NCBI GenBank assembly: GCA_038247995.1
Contig: JBBRUG010000018.1
Coordinates: forward strand, 1 to 32,362
From: JBBRUG01 sp038247995
GTDB taxonomy: Bacteria > Chloroflexota > Chloroflexia > Chloroflexales > Chloroflexaceae
DNA: 32,362 bases
Reading direction: 5' to 3'
The number at the start of each line of letters is the position of its first letter. Positions within the stretch are counted from its first letter, which is position 1. Shown piece by piece: positions 25,806 to 32,362 of the stretch. The notes beneath the pieces were generated by a model. The model was not told the origin of the DNA. It did no database searches and saw only the letters and a program-made list of their open reading frames with translations. The translations under genes and the position numbers were made by a program.

Positions 25806-27005
25806 TTAGAAGAAATCGGTGACGAAGGGCGGCAACCCGGCGCAGGCGCGTTCGGCAATAGCGAGCTGGCTGCGGTCGGCGACGGTAAGCATCCCAAAGG
25901 CGGCGGCGCTGCGTGGACGCACTACCCGGCTATAGAGTTGCGTCAGCACGCGGATGTCGAGGCTGATGCCGGCTTGAGGGTTGTCCGGCAGGCGCGTTAC
26001 CTGCGCTGCGCCGCCCGCGAACTCAACCTGGAAGGTGGCGTTGTTGCTTGCAATCCAGTCGTCGTGGACGGCCAGCGTGAAGGCGCCCGCCAGGTCGGGG
26101 GGGAAGGCGTACTGCTCCAGCGCCAGCGGCACATCGAGGATGCGCAGCATAAAATGCGGCTCGACGGTACACTCCAGCGGGTCGGGGAGGAGCATGTTCA
26201 CCGGCGCATCAACGGGGGCGCGGAAACGCACGCGCGCCACCTGATCCTGGTGCCCGGCCATAAAGGCGAAGAGTTGCGCCCGCGCCGTCGGATCCATTGC
26301 CACGCTTTCCTGGCAGTGCAAGTGGTTTTGACCAGCCTCCTCTTTAAAGTTGTAGATCAGGTATGCACGCCCATTCCCGGCGTCATCACGCCAGATCGCC
26401 ACATAAGCCGGTTTACTCTCCGGGGCGTAATAGCTGCGCAGCACGCGCTGACGCCACCAGTCGGCGTCGCGGATGATCGGCCCGAAGCGCCCGCGCAATG
26501 CGGCGCGGTAGATCCCGTCCAGTTCATCGATCAGCGCGTCGGTCTGCCCTGGACCGGCATGCACAAAACGCCCTGGGCCGAGACGGAAGCCGGCCAGTCG
26601 CTCGGGTGGCCCGCTGTAAACCCGCCGCTCGACATAATTGGCCCAGCCATAACGACCATAAAAGGTGCGCTTGAAGGGGTAGAGCACCGACAGGGCCGTA
26701 CCGCCGGCAACCAGTTCGGCGGCGGCGTGCTGGAGCAGGGCCGCCACGTAACCGCGCCGACGCGTTTCGGGGGCGCTGGCTACCGAGGCGATGCCGTTGG
26801 CGCGCAACCCATTAAAACCGCTTTGCACCTGAATGTCGATCAGACGCAGCTGCGCCGCCAGTGTAGCGCCATCCCAGAGGCCGCGCATCTGGCTGATGAT
26901 CACCGGATCAAAACGCGCCGGCTCGGGATTGCTCCCAAAGGCGTAACTATCCAGTCGGGCGGCATCTTCACGGTCGGCATCGGTCAGTGATCGATAGATC
27001 AGCAT
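25806..27005 (-). CDS. Eis-like GNAT N-acetyltransferase with C-terminal sterol-carrier-like domain
   Basis: A 399-residue protein with the layout of the Eis family: N-terminal GNAT domain with 'GIASVASAPETRRRGYVAAL' (acetyl-CoA binding R-R-G-Y-x-x-x-L), a second GNAT-like domain, and a C-terminal SCP2-like domain. The chain ends in Asp-Phe-Phe; in Eis proteins the terminal carboxylate reaches the active site, so this ending is expected. 'YPFKRTFYGRYGWANY' is also characteristic. Eis enzymes acetylate amines such as aminoglycosides or lysines; the substrate here cannot be inferred. It follows the methyltransferase gene by 36 bp on the same strand, with a hairpin between. No ribosome site is visible before the ATG. 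Confidence 0.9.
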   Translation of the reverse strand: MLIYRSLTDADREDAARLDSYAFGSNPEPARFDPVIISQMRGLWDGATLAAQLRLIDIQVQSGFNGLRANGIASVASAPETRRRGYVAALLQHAAAELVAGGTALSVLYPFKRTFYGRYGWANYVERRVYSGPPERLAGFRLGPGRFVHAGPGQTDALIDELDGIYRAALRGRFGPIIRDADWWRQRVLRSYYAPESKPAYVAIWRDDAGNGRAYLIYNFKEEAGQNHLHCQESVAMDPTARAQLFAFMAGHQDQVARVRFRAPVDAPVNMLLPDPLECTVEPHFMLRILDVPLALEQYAFPPDLAGAFTLAVHDDWIASNNATFQVEFAGGAAQVTRLPDNPQAGISLDIRVLTQLYSRVVRPRSAAAFGMLTVADRSQLAIAERACAGLPPFVTDFF

Positions 27006-27014
27006 AAAATTAGC

Positions 27015-27048
27015 GCCGTAGAAATACGGCTTGCCACGTTTCTACGGC
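27015..27048. terminator. Hairpin overlapping the methyltransferase stop codon
   Basis: GCCGTAGAAA (27015-27024) and TTTCTACGGC (27039-27048) are perfect complements around a 14-base centre. The second arm includes the TAG stop (27042-27044, read on the minus strand), and the structure fills the 36-bp junction with the Eis-like gene. Confidence 0.65.
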
Positions 27049-28133
27049 TTCTCCACCACAATGAAATAGCTGCCGCAGCGCATCCAGCCAAAGAGCCAGA
27101 GATCGAGTTCCATCAGCAGGGTGACGGCCAGTAATGCCAGATATACCGGGCTGCGCGGGCGCAACTGCTTGCGCATCCGTCGCCGCGCCCGAATCTCGCG
27201 TGCAATCCCGTCGGGCGCTGCCTGCGCCACCGCTTCGGTAGTTGGTGCTGCGTCGTTGGTGCGCTTGGGTCCTTTGGCCTGCGTCTTGCGCCCCAGCAGG
27301 CTCTCGCCCAGCTTCATCAGCACATGCTCAACAAAGGTCGTAAACAAACTATTCCAGAACACAACCTTCACCGGACGCAGGCCGGCGCGGTCGAAGGCCG
27401 CCAACACGTCTTCCCAGTTCTCCAGCGCCTTGAGGTGATCCGACTTGCGCCGCGCCTCACGCGAGAAATCATACAGACCGGCGCGCACAAAGAGCCGCCC
27501 CAGGCGGCGGCTGATATTGATCAGCGGCTGGATCGGCGACATTTCGCGTGTGTTCGAGAAGGCCAGCATGCGCCCGCCGGGCCGCAGAACCCGCGCCGTC
27601 TCGGCCAGATACGCGTCGATGACATCGATTGGGAAGTGTTCGAGGATGTCGATCGCAAAGGCCTTATCGAAGCTGTTGTCGTCGAAGGGCAACGCGCGCG
27701 AGTCGGCTTTGGTGAGCGCCACCTGCTCAACTGCGGCGTCGGCGAAGAGCGTAGCCGGGTCGCTACCCACCATCAGGCGCACCTGGTCGGCGTTCCAGAC
27801 GGCGTGTTTGGCCGTGCCGCAGCCATTGTCGAGCGCTACATCGTTGGGCTGGAAGCGCAATAAGCGGCGCAGGGCGCGATCACGCACGCCGGCGGCGAGC
27901 AGCGGCGGCGCCAGGTCGCGGTAGTCGAGCTCTTCGGCCAGTTCGGCCTCGTCGGTGACGTATTTCGAGACGTACCCATACGCCGTCTCACGCGGCATCA
28001 GGTCGATATACCCGGCGTGGAAGGGATACGTGCTTTTGCAGCGCCCACAGTTGATCGCCGCGGCGGTGACGAAGAGATCGCGGGAATGGCAGGTTGGGCA
28101 GCGCAACAGTGGAAATAGTTCACGAGTGATCAT
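27042..28133 (-). CDS. SAM-dependent methyltransferase with N-terminal zinc ribbon and C-terminal membrane segment
   Basis: A class I methyltransferase of about 363 residues. The N-terminus has a Trm112-like zinc ribbon: Cys12-P-T-Cys15 and Cys29-G-R-Cys32. The Rossmann core follows from about residue 100, with motif I 'ALDNGCGTAKHAV', an acidic 'VGSDPA' strand, 'ADSRALPFDDNSFDKAFAID' and 'ILEHF', typical of methyltransferase type 11. After a charged Lys/Arg/Ala linker, the C-terminus has a hydrophobic segment ('VYLALLAVTLLMELDLWLFG'), which suggests membrane attachment. This layout is common in proteins acting on lipid-linked or isoprenoid substrates, but the substrate is not shown. The start at 28133 matches the beginning of the zinc ribbon; upstream codons run into an inverted repeat. 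No Shine-Dalgarno sequence is visible. Confidence 0.88.
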   Translation of the reverse strand: MITRELFPLLRCPTCHSRDLFVTAAAINCGRCKSTYPFHAGYIDLMPRETAYGYVSKYVTDEAELAEELDYRDLAPPLLAAGVRDRALRRLLRFQPNDVALDNGCGTAKHAVWNADQVRLMVGSDPATLFADAAVEQVALTKADSRALPFDDNSFDKAFAIDILEHFPIDVIDAYLAETARVLRPGGRMLAFSNTREMSPIQPLINISRRLGRLFVRAGLYDFSREARRKSDHLKALENWEDVLAAFDRAGLRPVKVVFWNSLFTTFVEHVLMKLGESLLGRKTQAKGPKRTNDAAPTTEAVAQAAPDGIAREIRARRRMRKQLRPRSPVYLALLAVTLLMELDLWLFGWMRCGSYFIVVEKP

Positions 28134-28153
28134 AGGGAAAAAGTAGCCTGTAA

Positions 28154-28214
28154 GGCCGAAGCATGCGCGCAGCGCACGCTTTGGCCCAGCGCAAAGGTCG
28201 CGCATGCTTCGGCC
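28154..28214. repeat. Inverted repeat with GGCCGAAGCAT arms (copy 2)
   Basis: Perfect 16-bp arms GGCCGAAGCATGCGCG (28154-28169) and its complement (28199-28214). The arms match the copy at 1857-1924 at 14 of 15 bases, while the centres differ in sequence. It separates two minus-strand genes. Confidence 0.75.
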
Positions 28215-28235
28215 CGACGCGCCGATCGCGAACGA

Positions 28236-28709
28236 CTAACGGAGTTCGTCATGCCGAAAGCGCCGGCGGACATCCCGCGCAACCAAAGCGTCGAAGAGCA
28301 GCAGGAACAGCCCTTGCACCAGAATGCCCAGCCCTAGCCCACGCCGGTCGGGGCGATCGGCGAAGCGGGCGGCGGTGAACCCTCCGGCGGCGATATACCC
28401 AACATCGAGCCCGGCGTTGATGAGCAGAATGCGCTCGAATGCTGCGGCCTCGCGTTCGGCGGCAGACTCATCCAGCGCGCCGCTGGCCAATTGCTCGGCG
28501 CGAACGAGCGCCTGACGCCGGCCCACGATTGCCAGCACGACATCGATCATACCCCAACTGACTGCCTGGAGCCCGAACTGGCGCCAGAAGGGCCGCGGGA
28601 CGAGCAGCAGTACAGCGCCAATCAGGCTACTGCCGATGCCCCAGCGCAGCAATGGGCGGAGTGCGCGGCGCTGATACACGAAAAAATTGCTCTGAGTGTG
28701 GTTATCCAT
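28236..28709 (-). CDS. Small integral membrane protein (possibly DUF6992-like)
   Basis: A 157-residue protein with about four hydrophobic helices: 'GIGSSLIGAVLLLV', 'FGLQAVSWGMIDVVLAIVG', 'ILLINAGLDVGYIAAGGFTA' and 'GLGILVQGLFLLLFDALVA'. The pattern F-W-x-x-F-G-L-Q-x-x-x-W-G-x-I-D-x-x-L-A-x-x-G recalls a small membrane family I tentatively associate with DUF6992; this is from memory and weak. No catalytic residues are recognisable. The ATG at 28709 was chosen because a promoter-like pair ends seven bases before it, giving a leaderless arrangement; the in-frame upstream codons would overlap that promoter. Function unknown. Confidence 0.75.
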   Translation of the reverse strand: MDNHTQSNFFVYQRRALRPLLRWGIGSSLIGAVLLLVPRPFWRQFGLQAVSWGMIDVVLAIVGRRQALVRAEQLASGALDESAAEREAAAFERILLINAGLDVGYIAAGGFTAARFADRPDRRGLGLGILVQGLFLLLFDALVARDVRRRFRHDELR

Positions 28710-28716
28710 CGGGCCT

Positions 28717-28745
28717 ATTCTGCGCCAAAACCGCGCTGGCGTCAA
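28717..28745 (-). promoter_or_regulatory. Promoter giving a probable leaderless mRNA for the small membrane protein
   Basis: On the minus strand, TTGACG (28745-28740) and CAGAAT (28722-28717) are 17 bases apart, close to the sigma70 optimum. The ATG at 28709 begins eight bases after the -10 ends, where transcription should start, and no ribosome site precedes it. Confidence 0.5.
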
Positions 28746-28844
28746 TCTACACCCGCTTCACCCGCCTTGTCACCCGTGGGTGTACGCGCGCTGGCGGTGT
28801 GCAAGCTATGCTGACGCCACATACCAATGCAGTCAGGAGCTTTC

Positions 28845-30212
28845 ATGCACACCCATAGCCAATCACTCGCCGCCCAGTCGCCATTGCCGCCCGGCCCGCG
28901 CGGGCTGCCGCTCATTGGCTCGTCGCTCAGCCTGGCCCGCGATCCGCTGGGTTTTCTAACCCATACTGCGCGCACCTACGGCGATGTTGTGCGCATCCCC
29001 CTCGGCTCTACGGCGCTCTACCTGCTGGCCCATCCGGCTCAGATCGAGGAAGTGCTCGTCACCCAGGGGCGCAGTTTCCCGAAGGAGCAGATCGAAAATC
29101 TCCGGCACTCAACCGACTATCTGCTGTTCGGCACCGGCTTGCTCACCAGCAACGGCGATTTCTGGCTGCGCCAGCGCCGCCTTTTGCAGCCGGCCTTTCA
29201 TCGCCAGCGGATCAATGCGTATGCCGCAGCGATGGTAGCCCATACCGAGCGTATGCTCGCCCACTGGCGCCCCGGCCAGACGATTGATCTCCACGAGGAG
29301 ATGCTGGGTCTGACGCTCAATATCGTCGCCGAGACGCTGTTTGGCGCCGATACAACCCACGACGCGGCTGTGGTTGGCAAGGCTCTTGGCGCAGTAATGG
29401 ACGTTGCCGCCGCCGAGATTGGCCAACCCATCACCATGCCGACCTACGTGCCTACGCCAGGCAACTTGCGCTTCCGGCGGGCTGTGCATAGCCTGGAGAG
29501 CGTGATCACGCGCATTATCGCCGAGCGCCGCGCCGATCCGGCTGAGCGCGGCGACCTGCTCTCGATGTTGCTGCACGCTCGCGACGAAGACAGTACCGGA
29601 ATGTCGGACCGGCAGGTGCGCGACGAAGCCGTTACCCTGTTCCTCGCCGGCCACGAGACGACGGCCCTCGCGCTTTCGTGGACCTTCTACTTGTTGGGTC
29701 AGTATCCGCAGGTTGCGGCGCGGCTGCACGCCGAACTGGCGGCAGTGCTCAACGGCCGCGCGCCAACGCTGGAAGATCTGCCGCGCCTGCCGTACACCGG
29801 GTTGGTACTGAAGGAATCGATGCGGCTCTATCCGCCGGCCTGGACGCTGAGCACGCGGGTGGCGGACGCCGATCTGCTAATCGGCGGTTATCGGATTCCT
29901 CAGGGCTCAGCGGTGATGCTCAGCCAATGGATCACCCACCGCGACCCGCGCTTTTTCGCCGATCCGGAGCTGTTTCGCCCCGAGCGCTGGGAAGAGGGTC
30001 TGGAAGAACGGCTGCCGCGTTTCGCCTACTTCCCTTTCGGTGGCGGTCGGCGCCTCTGCATTGGGCAAAGCTTCGCAATCATGGAGGCAACCTTAATTCT
30101 GGCCACGATCCTGGGCCGGCACAAGGTAGCGCTCGTGCCGGGTTGGCAAGCCACCCCGCAGCCGTCGATCACTCTGCGGCCCCGCGAGGGTGTGCGCGTC
30201 GTGCTCGGCTAG
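28845..30212 (+). CDS. Cytochrome P450
   Basis: A haem-thiolate mono-oxygenase of 455 residues, soluble (no N-terminal anchor; starts MHTHSQSLAAQ then the Pro-rich PLPPGPRGLPLIG hinge). Diagnostic motifs: the C-helix 'WLRQRRLLQPAFH', the I-helix oxygen-activating AGHETT (268-273), the K-helix KESMR with Glu324 and Arg327, PERW, and the haem loop FGGGRRLCIG with thiolate Cys405. The pattern (PPGP hinge, AGHETT, FPFGGGRRLCIG) is closest to the eukaryote-like, BM3-type bacterial class. No ferredoxin, reductase or carotenoid/terpene gene is adjacent, so the redox partner and substrate are unknown. The start at 28845 is preferred to the ATG at 28827 because AGGAG lies five bases before it. Confidence 0.95.
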   Translation: MHTHSQSLAAQSPLPPGPRGLPLIGSSLSLARDPLGFLTHTARTYGDVVRIPLGSTALYLLAHPAQIEEVLVTQGRSFPKEQIENLRHSTDYLLFGTGLLTSNGDFWLRQRRLLQPAFHRQRINAYAAAMVAHTERMLAHWRPGQTIDLHEEMLGLTLNIVAETLFGADTTHDAAVVGKALGAVMDVAAAEIGQPITMPTYVPTPGNLRFRRAVHSLESVITRIIAERRADPAERGDLLSMLLHARDEDSTGMSDRQVRDEAVTLFLAGHETTALALSWTFYLLGQYPQVAARLHAELAAVLNGRAPTLEDLPRLPYTGLVLKESMRLYPPAWTLSTRVADADLLIGGYRIPQGSAVMLSQWITHRDPRFFADPELFRPERWEEGLEERLPRFAYFPFGGGRRLCIGQSFAIMEATLILATILGRHKVALVPGWQATPQPSITLRPREGVRVVLG

Positions 30213-30333
30213 TCGCCCGCATCGGTTCGAGCTCAACCAGGGTTGCATTTTCCGGTTTATAGCGCCCTGTGTTATGATCATGTTCACCACATCCCCATAC
30301 CATCTCAACTATTCGATGTTCACCCGCTTTACC

Positions 30334-30360
30334 GTTTTACCGCTGTATCGTTTTACCGCT
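30334..30360 (+). repeat. Direct repeat GTTTTACCGCT before the kinase start
   Basis: GTTTTACCGCT occurs at 30334-30344 and 30350-30360, 16 bp apart, with a partial third unit (GCTTTACC) just upstream at about 30327-30334. The second copy abuts the ATG at 30361. It could be an operator-like direct repeat or simple repeat DNA. The 30213-30333 stretch before it holds nothing else definite. Confidence 0.6.
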
Positions 30361-32259
30361 ATGGAAGCTGAACTCGCCACGCTTCGCGCCCAACTGGCTG
30401 CTGAACACACTGCTGAAGCGCAACTGCATGCCATTGCGCAGCAACAGCAGATTCTGCTTGGCACAACGCCGCAGATGACCTGGTTCAAAGACGTTGATGG
30501 GCGGTATGTGTTCTGTAGCGCCTCGTTTTTGGACTTTCTCAAATTGCGCCATGATCAGGTCATCGGGCGCACCGCTGCCGAGATCTTCCCGGCCGACTAT
30601 GCGGTTGATCTTGAAGCGAATGATCGCAAGGCGCAACAGACCGGCGCGGCGATCACCATTGCAGGCTACGTGCGCAATGGCCAAAGCCTCTGCTGGATTG
30701 AAACCCAGAAGACACCCGTGTACGATGCCCAGGGTCGCCTGCTCGGTGTGCTGGGCACCTCAATCGATGTCTCTGCACGGCATACCAGTCAGGAGTTGCT
30801 GGCGCGCCACGCACGCTGCGCCGAGGGATTGGTGCGCTGCTCGCAAGGTTTGCTGCGCGACCGCACGCAAGCCACGCCTGCAACCGATGTCGCCCTGGCC
30901 GAAACCATCGCAGGGACGCTGGCCAGCGCGCTCACCAATATGCGGCTCCTCGCCACCGAGCAGCGGCAGCGTCGGCTTGCCGAGAGTCTGCGCTAGGTCG
31001 CCCTCGATCTCTCCGGTAGCCTCGATCTGGCGCCGCTCATGAGCGCGATCTTCACCCAACTCAAACGGGTATTGCCCTGCGAGAGCGCGGCAGTGCTGCT
31101 GCGCAACGATGATGCGCTGCTCTTAACGGCGGGGATCGGCAGTGCTGCGCACCATGTTGGTCGGCGCATCGTGCTGAGTAGTAAGCACGGGGTGGTTATA
31201 CCCTTTCATACTCGCCGGCCGGCAACGACGGTCGAGGCATCTGACCAGGCTTCGGGCGCAGTGGGCGCCGCGTCCTGGTTTCCCTGGGAAGCTGAAGCGA
31301 GTTCGTGTCGCTGGATCGGTGTGCCGTTATTGCGCGGCTCGACGCCGTTGGGGGTGCTTGCCGTAGATTATTGCCCGACCGACATCGCGAGCGACGAGGT
31401 GATTACGACGCTGCAAACCTTCGCCAGCCACGGCGCAAGCGCGATCGACAATGCTCAGCGCTATCAGGCCGCCGCTGAATTGGCCGCCGAGCGCGAACGG
31501 CAACGACTGGCGCGTGAACTCCACGACTCGGTCAGTCAATCGCTCTATTTCGCCAACCTGGCCGCCGAGTCGCTGCCGGTGATCTGGGAGCTCGATCCTG
31601 AAGAAGGGCGCCAGCGCCTCGCCGAACTCCAGCGCTTCACCCGCAGCGCCCAGGCCGAAATGCGCACGCTGCTGATCGAGCTTCGGCCCAGCCTCCTGGT
31701 CGATTTGCCGCTCCACGATGCGCTCTGGCGCCTGATTGCCGTGCTTACGGCCAAAACTGCCGAGATCCAACTCGACGTGCGGATCGGTCTGGTGCCGCCG
31801 CTGCCGCCCGATGTGCAAATCGCCCTCTATCGGATTGCGCAGGAAGCGTTGAGCAATGTGATGAAACACGCGCGTGCCGGCGAGGTCGGCGTGTATCTCG
31901 ACCTCACTCCGGCGCATATCCCTGGCGAGGCATGGCACGGTACACTCACATTTGTTGTCGTCGATGACGGACGCGGCTTCACTCCCGCCCAGACGCCGCC
32001 CGGACGCCTTGGCCTGAGCTCACCCGTCGAGCGCGCCGCCGGCATCGGCGCCACCCTGACGATCCAGAGTACGCCCGGCGCCGGTACGCAGGTTCAGGTG
32101 GTGTGGGAGGCCACGAGTCAGGAGTTAAGAGTCAGGAGTCGGAAGGTAGAAGATCGTCGCCGCTTTAGCGACCCATTGCTCCGCAACCAACAAGCAGCGG
32201 CGTTCAGGGCGCGTTTCGCGATGTTCTGCTGCGAAGAAGATGCTTCAATGTTCGCCTAG
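30361..32259 (+). pseudogene. PAS-GAF sensor histidine kinase (HisKA_3 type) interrupted by an in-frame TAG
   Basis: The ATG at 30361 starts a coiled-coil-like segment, then a PAS domain (~35-150: 'TPQMTWFKDVDGRYVFCSAS' to 'LGVLGTSIDVSAR'). The frame stops at TAG 30994-30996 (codon 212), yet homology continues in the same frame: 'LAESLR-stop-VALDLSGSLDLAPLM', where Glu (GAG) is usual. A GAF domain follows (~225-365), then HisKA_3 with the phospho-accepting His388 in ERQRLARELHDSVSQSLYFA, and an ATPase domain with N-box 'YRIAQEALSNVMKHA' and DDGRGF. The later G-box reads LGLSSPVERA, not the usual GLG-x-M-x-ERA. A short region before the stop looks like both ends of another GAF with its middle deleted. 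The last ~45 residues are read from repeat-like DNA. A NarL-type response regulator would be the expected partner; none is seen. Confidence 0.85.
32115..32139 (+). repeat. Short direct repeat GAGTCAGGAGT at the kinase 3' end
   Basis: GAGTCAGGAGT at 32115-32125 and 32129-32139, 14 bp apart. It begins just after the ATPase domain ends (VQVVWEA), so the original stop of the kinase may have been displaced by this repeat DNA. Confidence 0.7.
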
Positions 32260-32362
32260 TAGTTGGGCGTGCGGCGGGGCGGGCGTCTGCCGCAATCTAT
32301 AGGGATCAAGTTCAGATGCCGAAGCCGATGGCGTCATGCCCCTTTCAGATAGCTTCGCAGAC
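32260..32362. other. Window end, no recognisable gene
   Basis: 103 bp after the kinase stop. A minus-strand frame is open from the window edge to a stop near 32246, encoding about 38 residues with no family resemblance I can name; it could be the 3' end of a gene beyond the window or chance. Confidence 0.4.

Noticed and set aside
25602..26990. 462-codon plus-strand frame over the Eis-like gene
   Set aside because: Antisense to a gene with clear GNAT and SCP2-like features; the translation is His/Gly/Arg-rich with no motif.

Overview
The window is GC-rich, densely coding bacterial chromosome, most likely from the Chloroflexota (a Roseiflexus/Chloroflexus/Kouleothrix-like filamentous member). 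This assignment is an inference from several traits: two exported proteins ending in an 'FLPLI-x-R' motif that I associate with Chloroflexota exoproteins, a PAS/GAF/HisKA_3 kinase typical of the group, a Uma2 remnant, and abundant short GC-rich hairpins between genes. No rRNA, tRNA, CRISPR array, integrase or intact insertion sequence was seen.

Layout. 1-3.2 kb: the 3' end of a secreted protein, nadC (NAD synthesis) and a DUF418 membrane protein on the minus strand. 3.2-3.8 kb: a repeat-containing non-coding stretch carrying the best sigma70-like promoter in the window. 3.8-16.9 kb: the core, five co-directional alpha-glucan/trehalose genes, glgE, treS-maltokinase fusion, glgB, treZ and treY. 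All carry their catalytic residues. Together they encode a closed loop: trehalose to maltose (TreS), maltose to maltose-1-phosphate with ATP (Mak), maltose-1-phosphate to linear glucan (GlgE), branching (GlgB), and glucan back to trehalose (TreY then TreZ). No glgA, glgC, treX or otsAB is present in the window. Every junction in this cluster carries one or more hairpins.

16.9-20.9 kb is a decaying segment: a minus-strand kinase-like protein, then a Uma2 remnant, a DUF308-lipase fusion split by a one-base frameshift, and a subtilase pseudogene that has lost its catalytic-Ser end and carries a 4-bp tandem duplication in its active-site Asp region. 20.9-28.7 kb holds a DUF4838 protein, a 352-bp gap with a 9-bp tandem array, and a minus-strand run of a GT4 glycosyltransferase, a Tat-exported AttH/CrtC-like protein, an Eis-like acetyltransferase, a zinc-ribbon methyltransferase and a small membrane protein. 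28.8-32.3 kb holds a cytochrome P450 and a sensor histidine kinase interrupted by an in-frame TAG.

The most rewarding items for follow-up are the self-contained trehalose/glucan cycle with hairpins at each junction, the repetitive basic/acidic tail of GlgB, the shared C-terminal motif of exported proteins, the dispersed hairpin families, and the three clearly dated gene-breaking lesions (frameshift, 4-bp duplication, nonsense codon). No unambiguous wholly new system was recognised.
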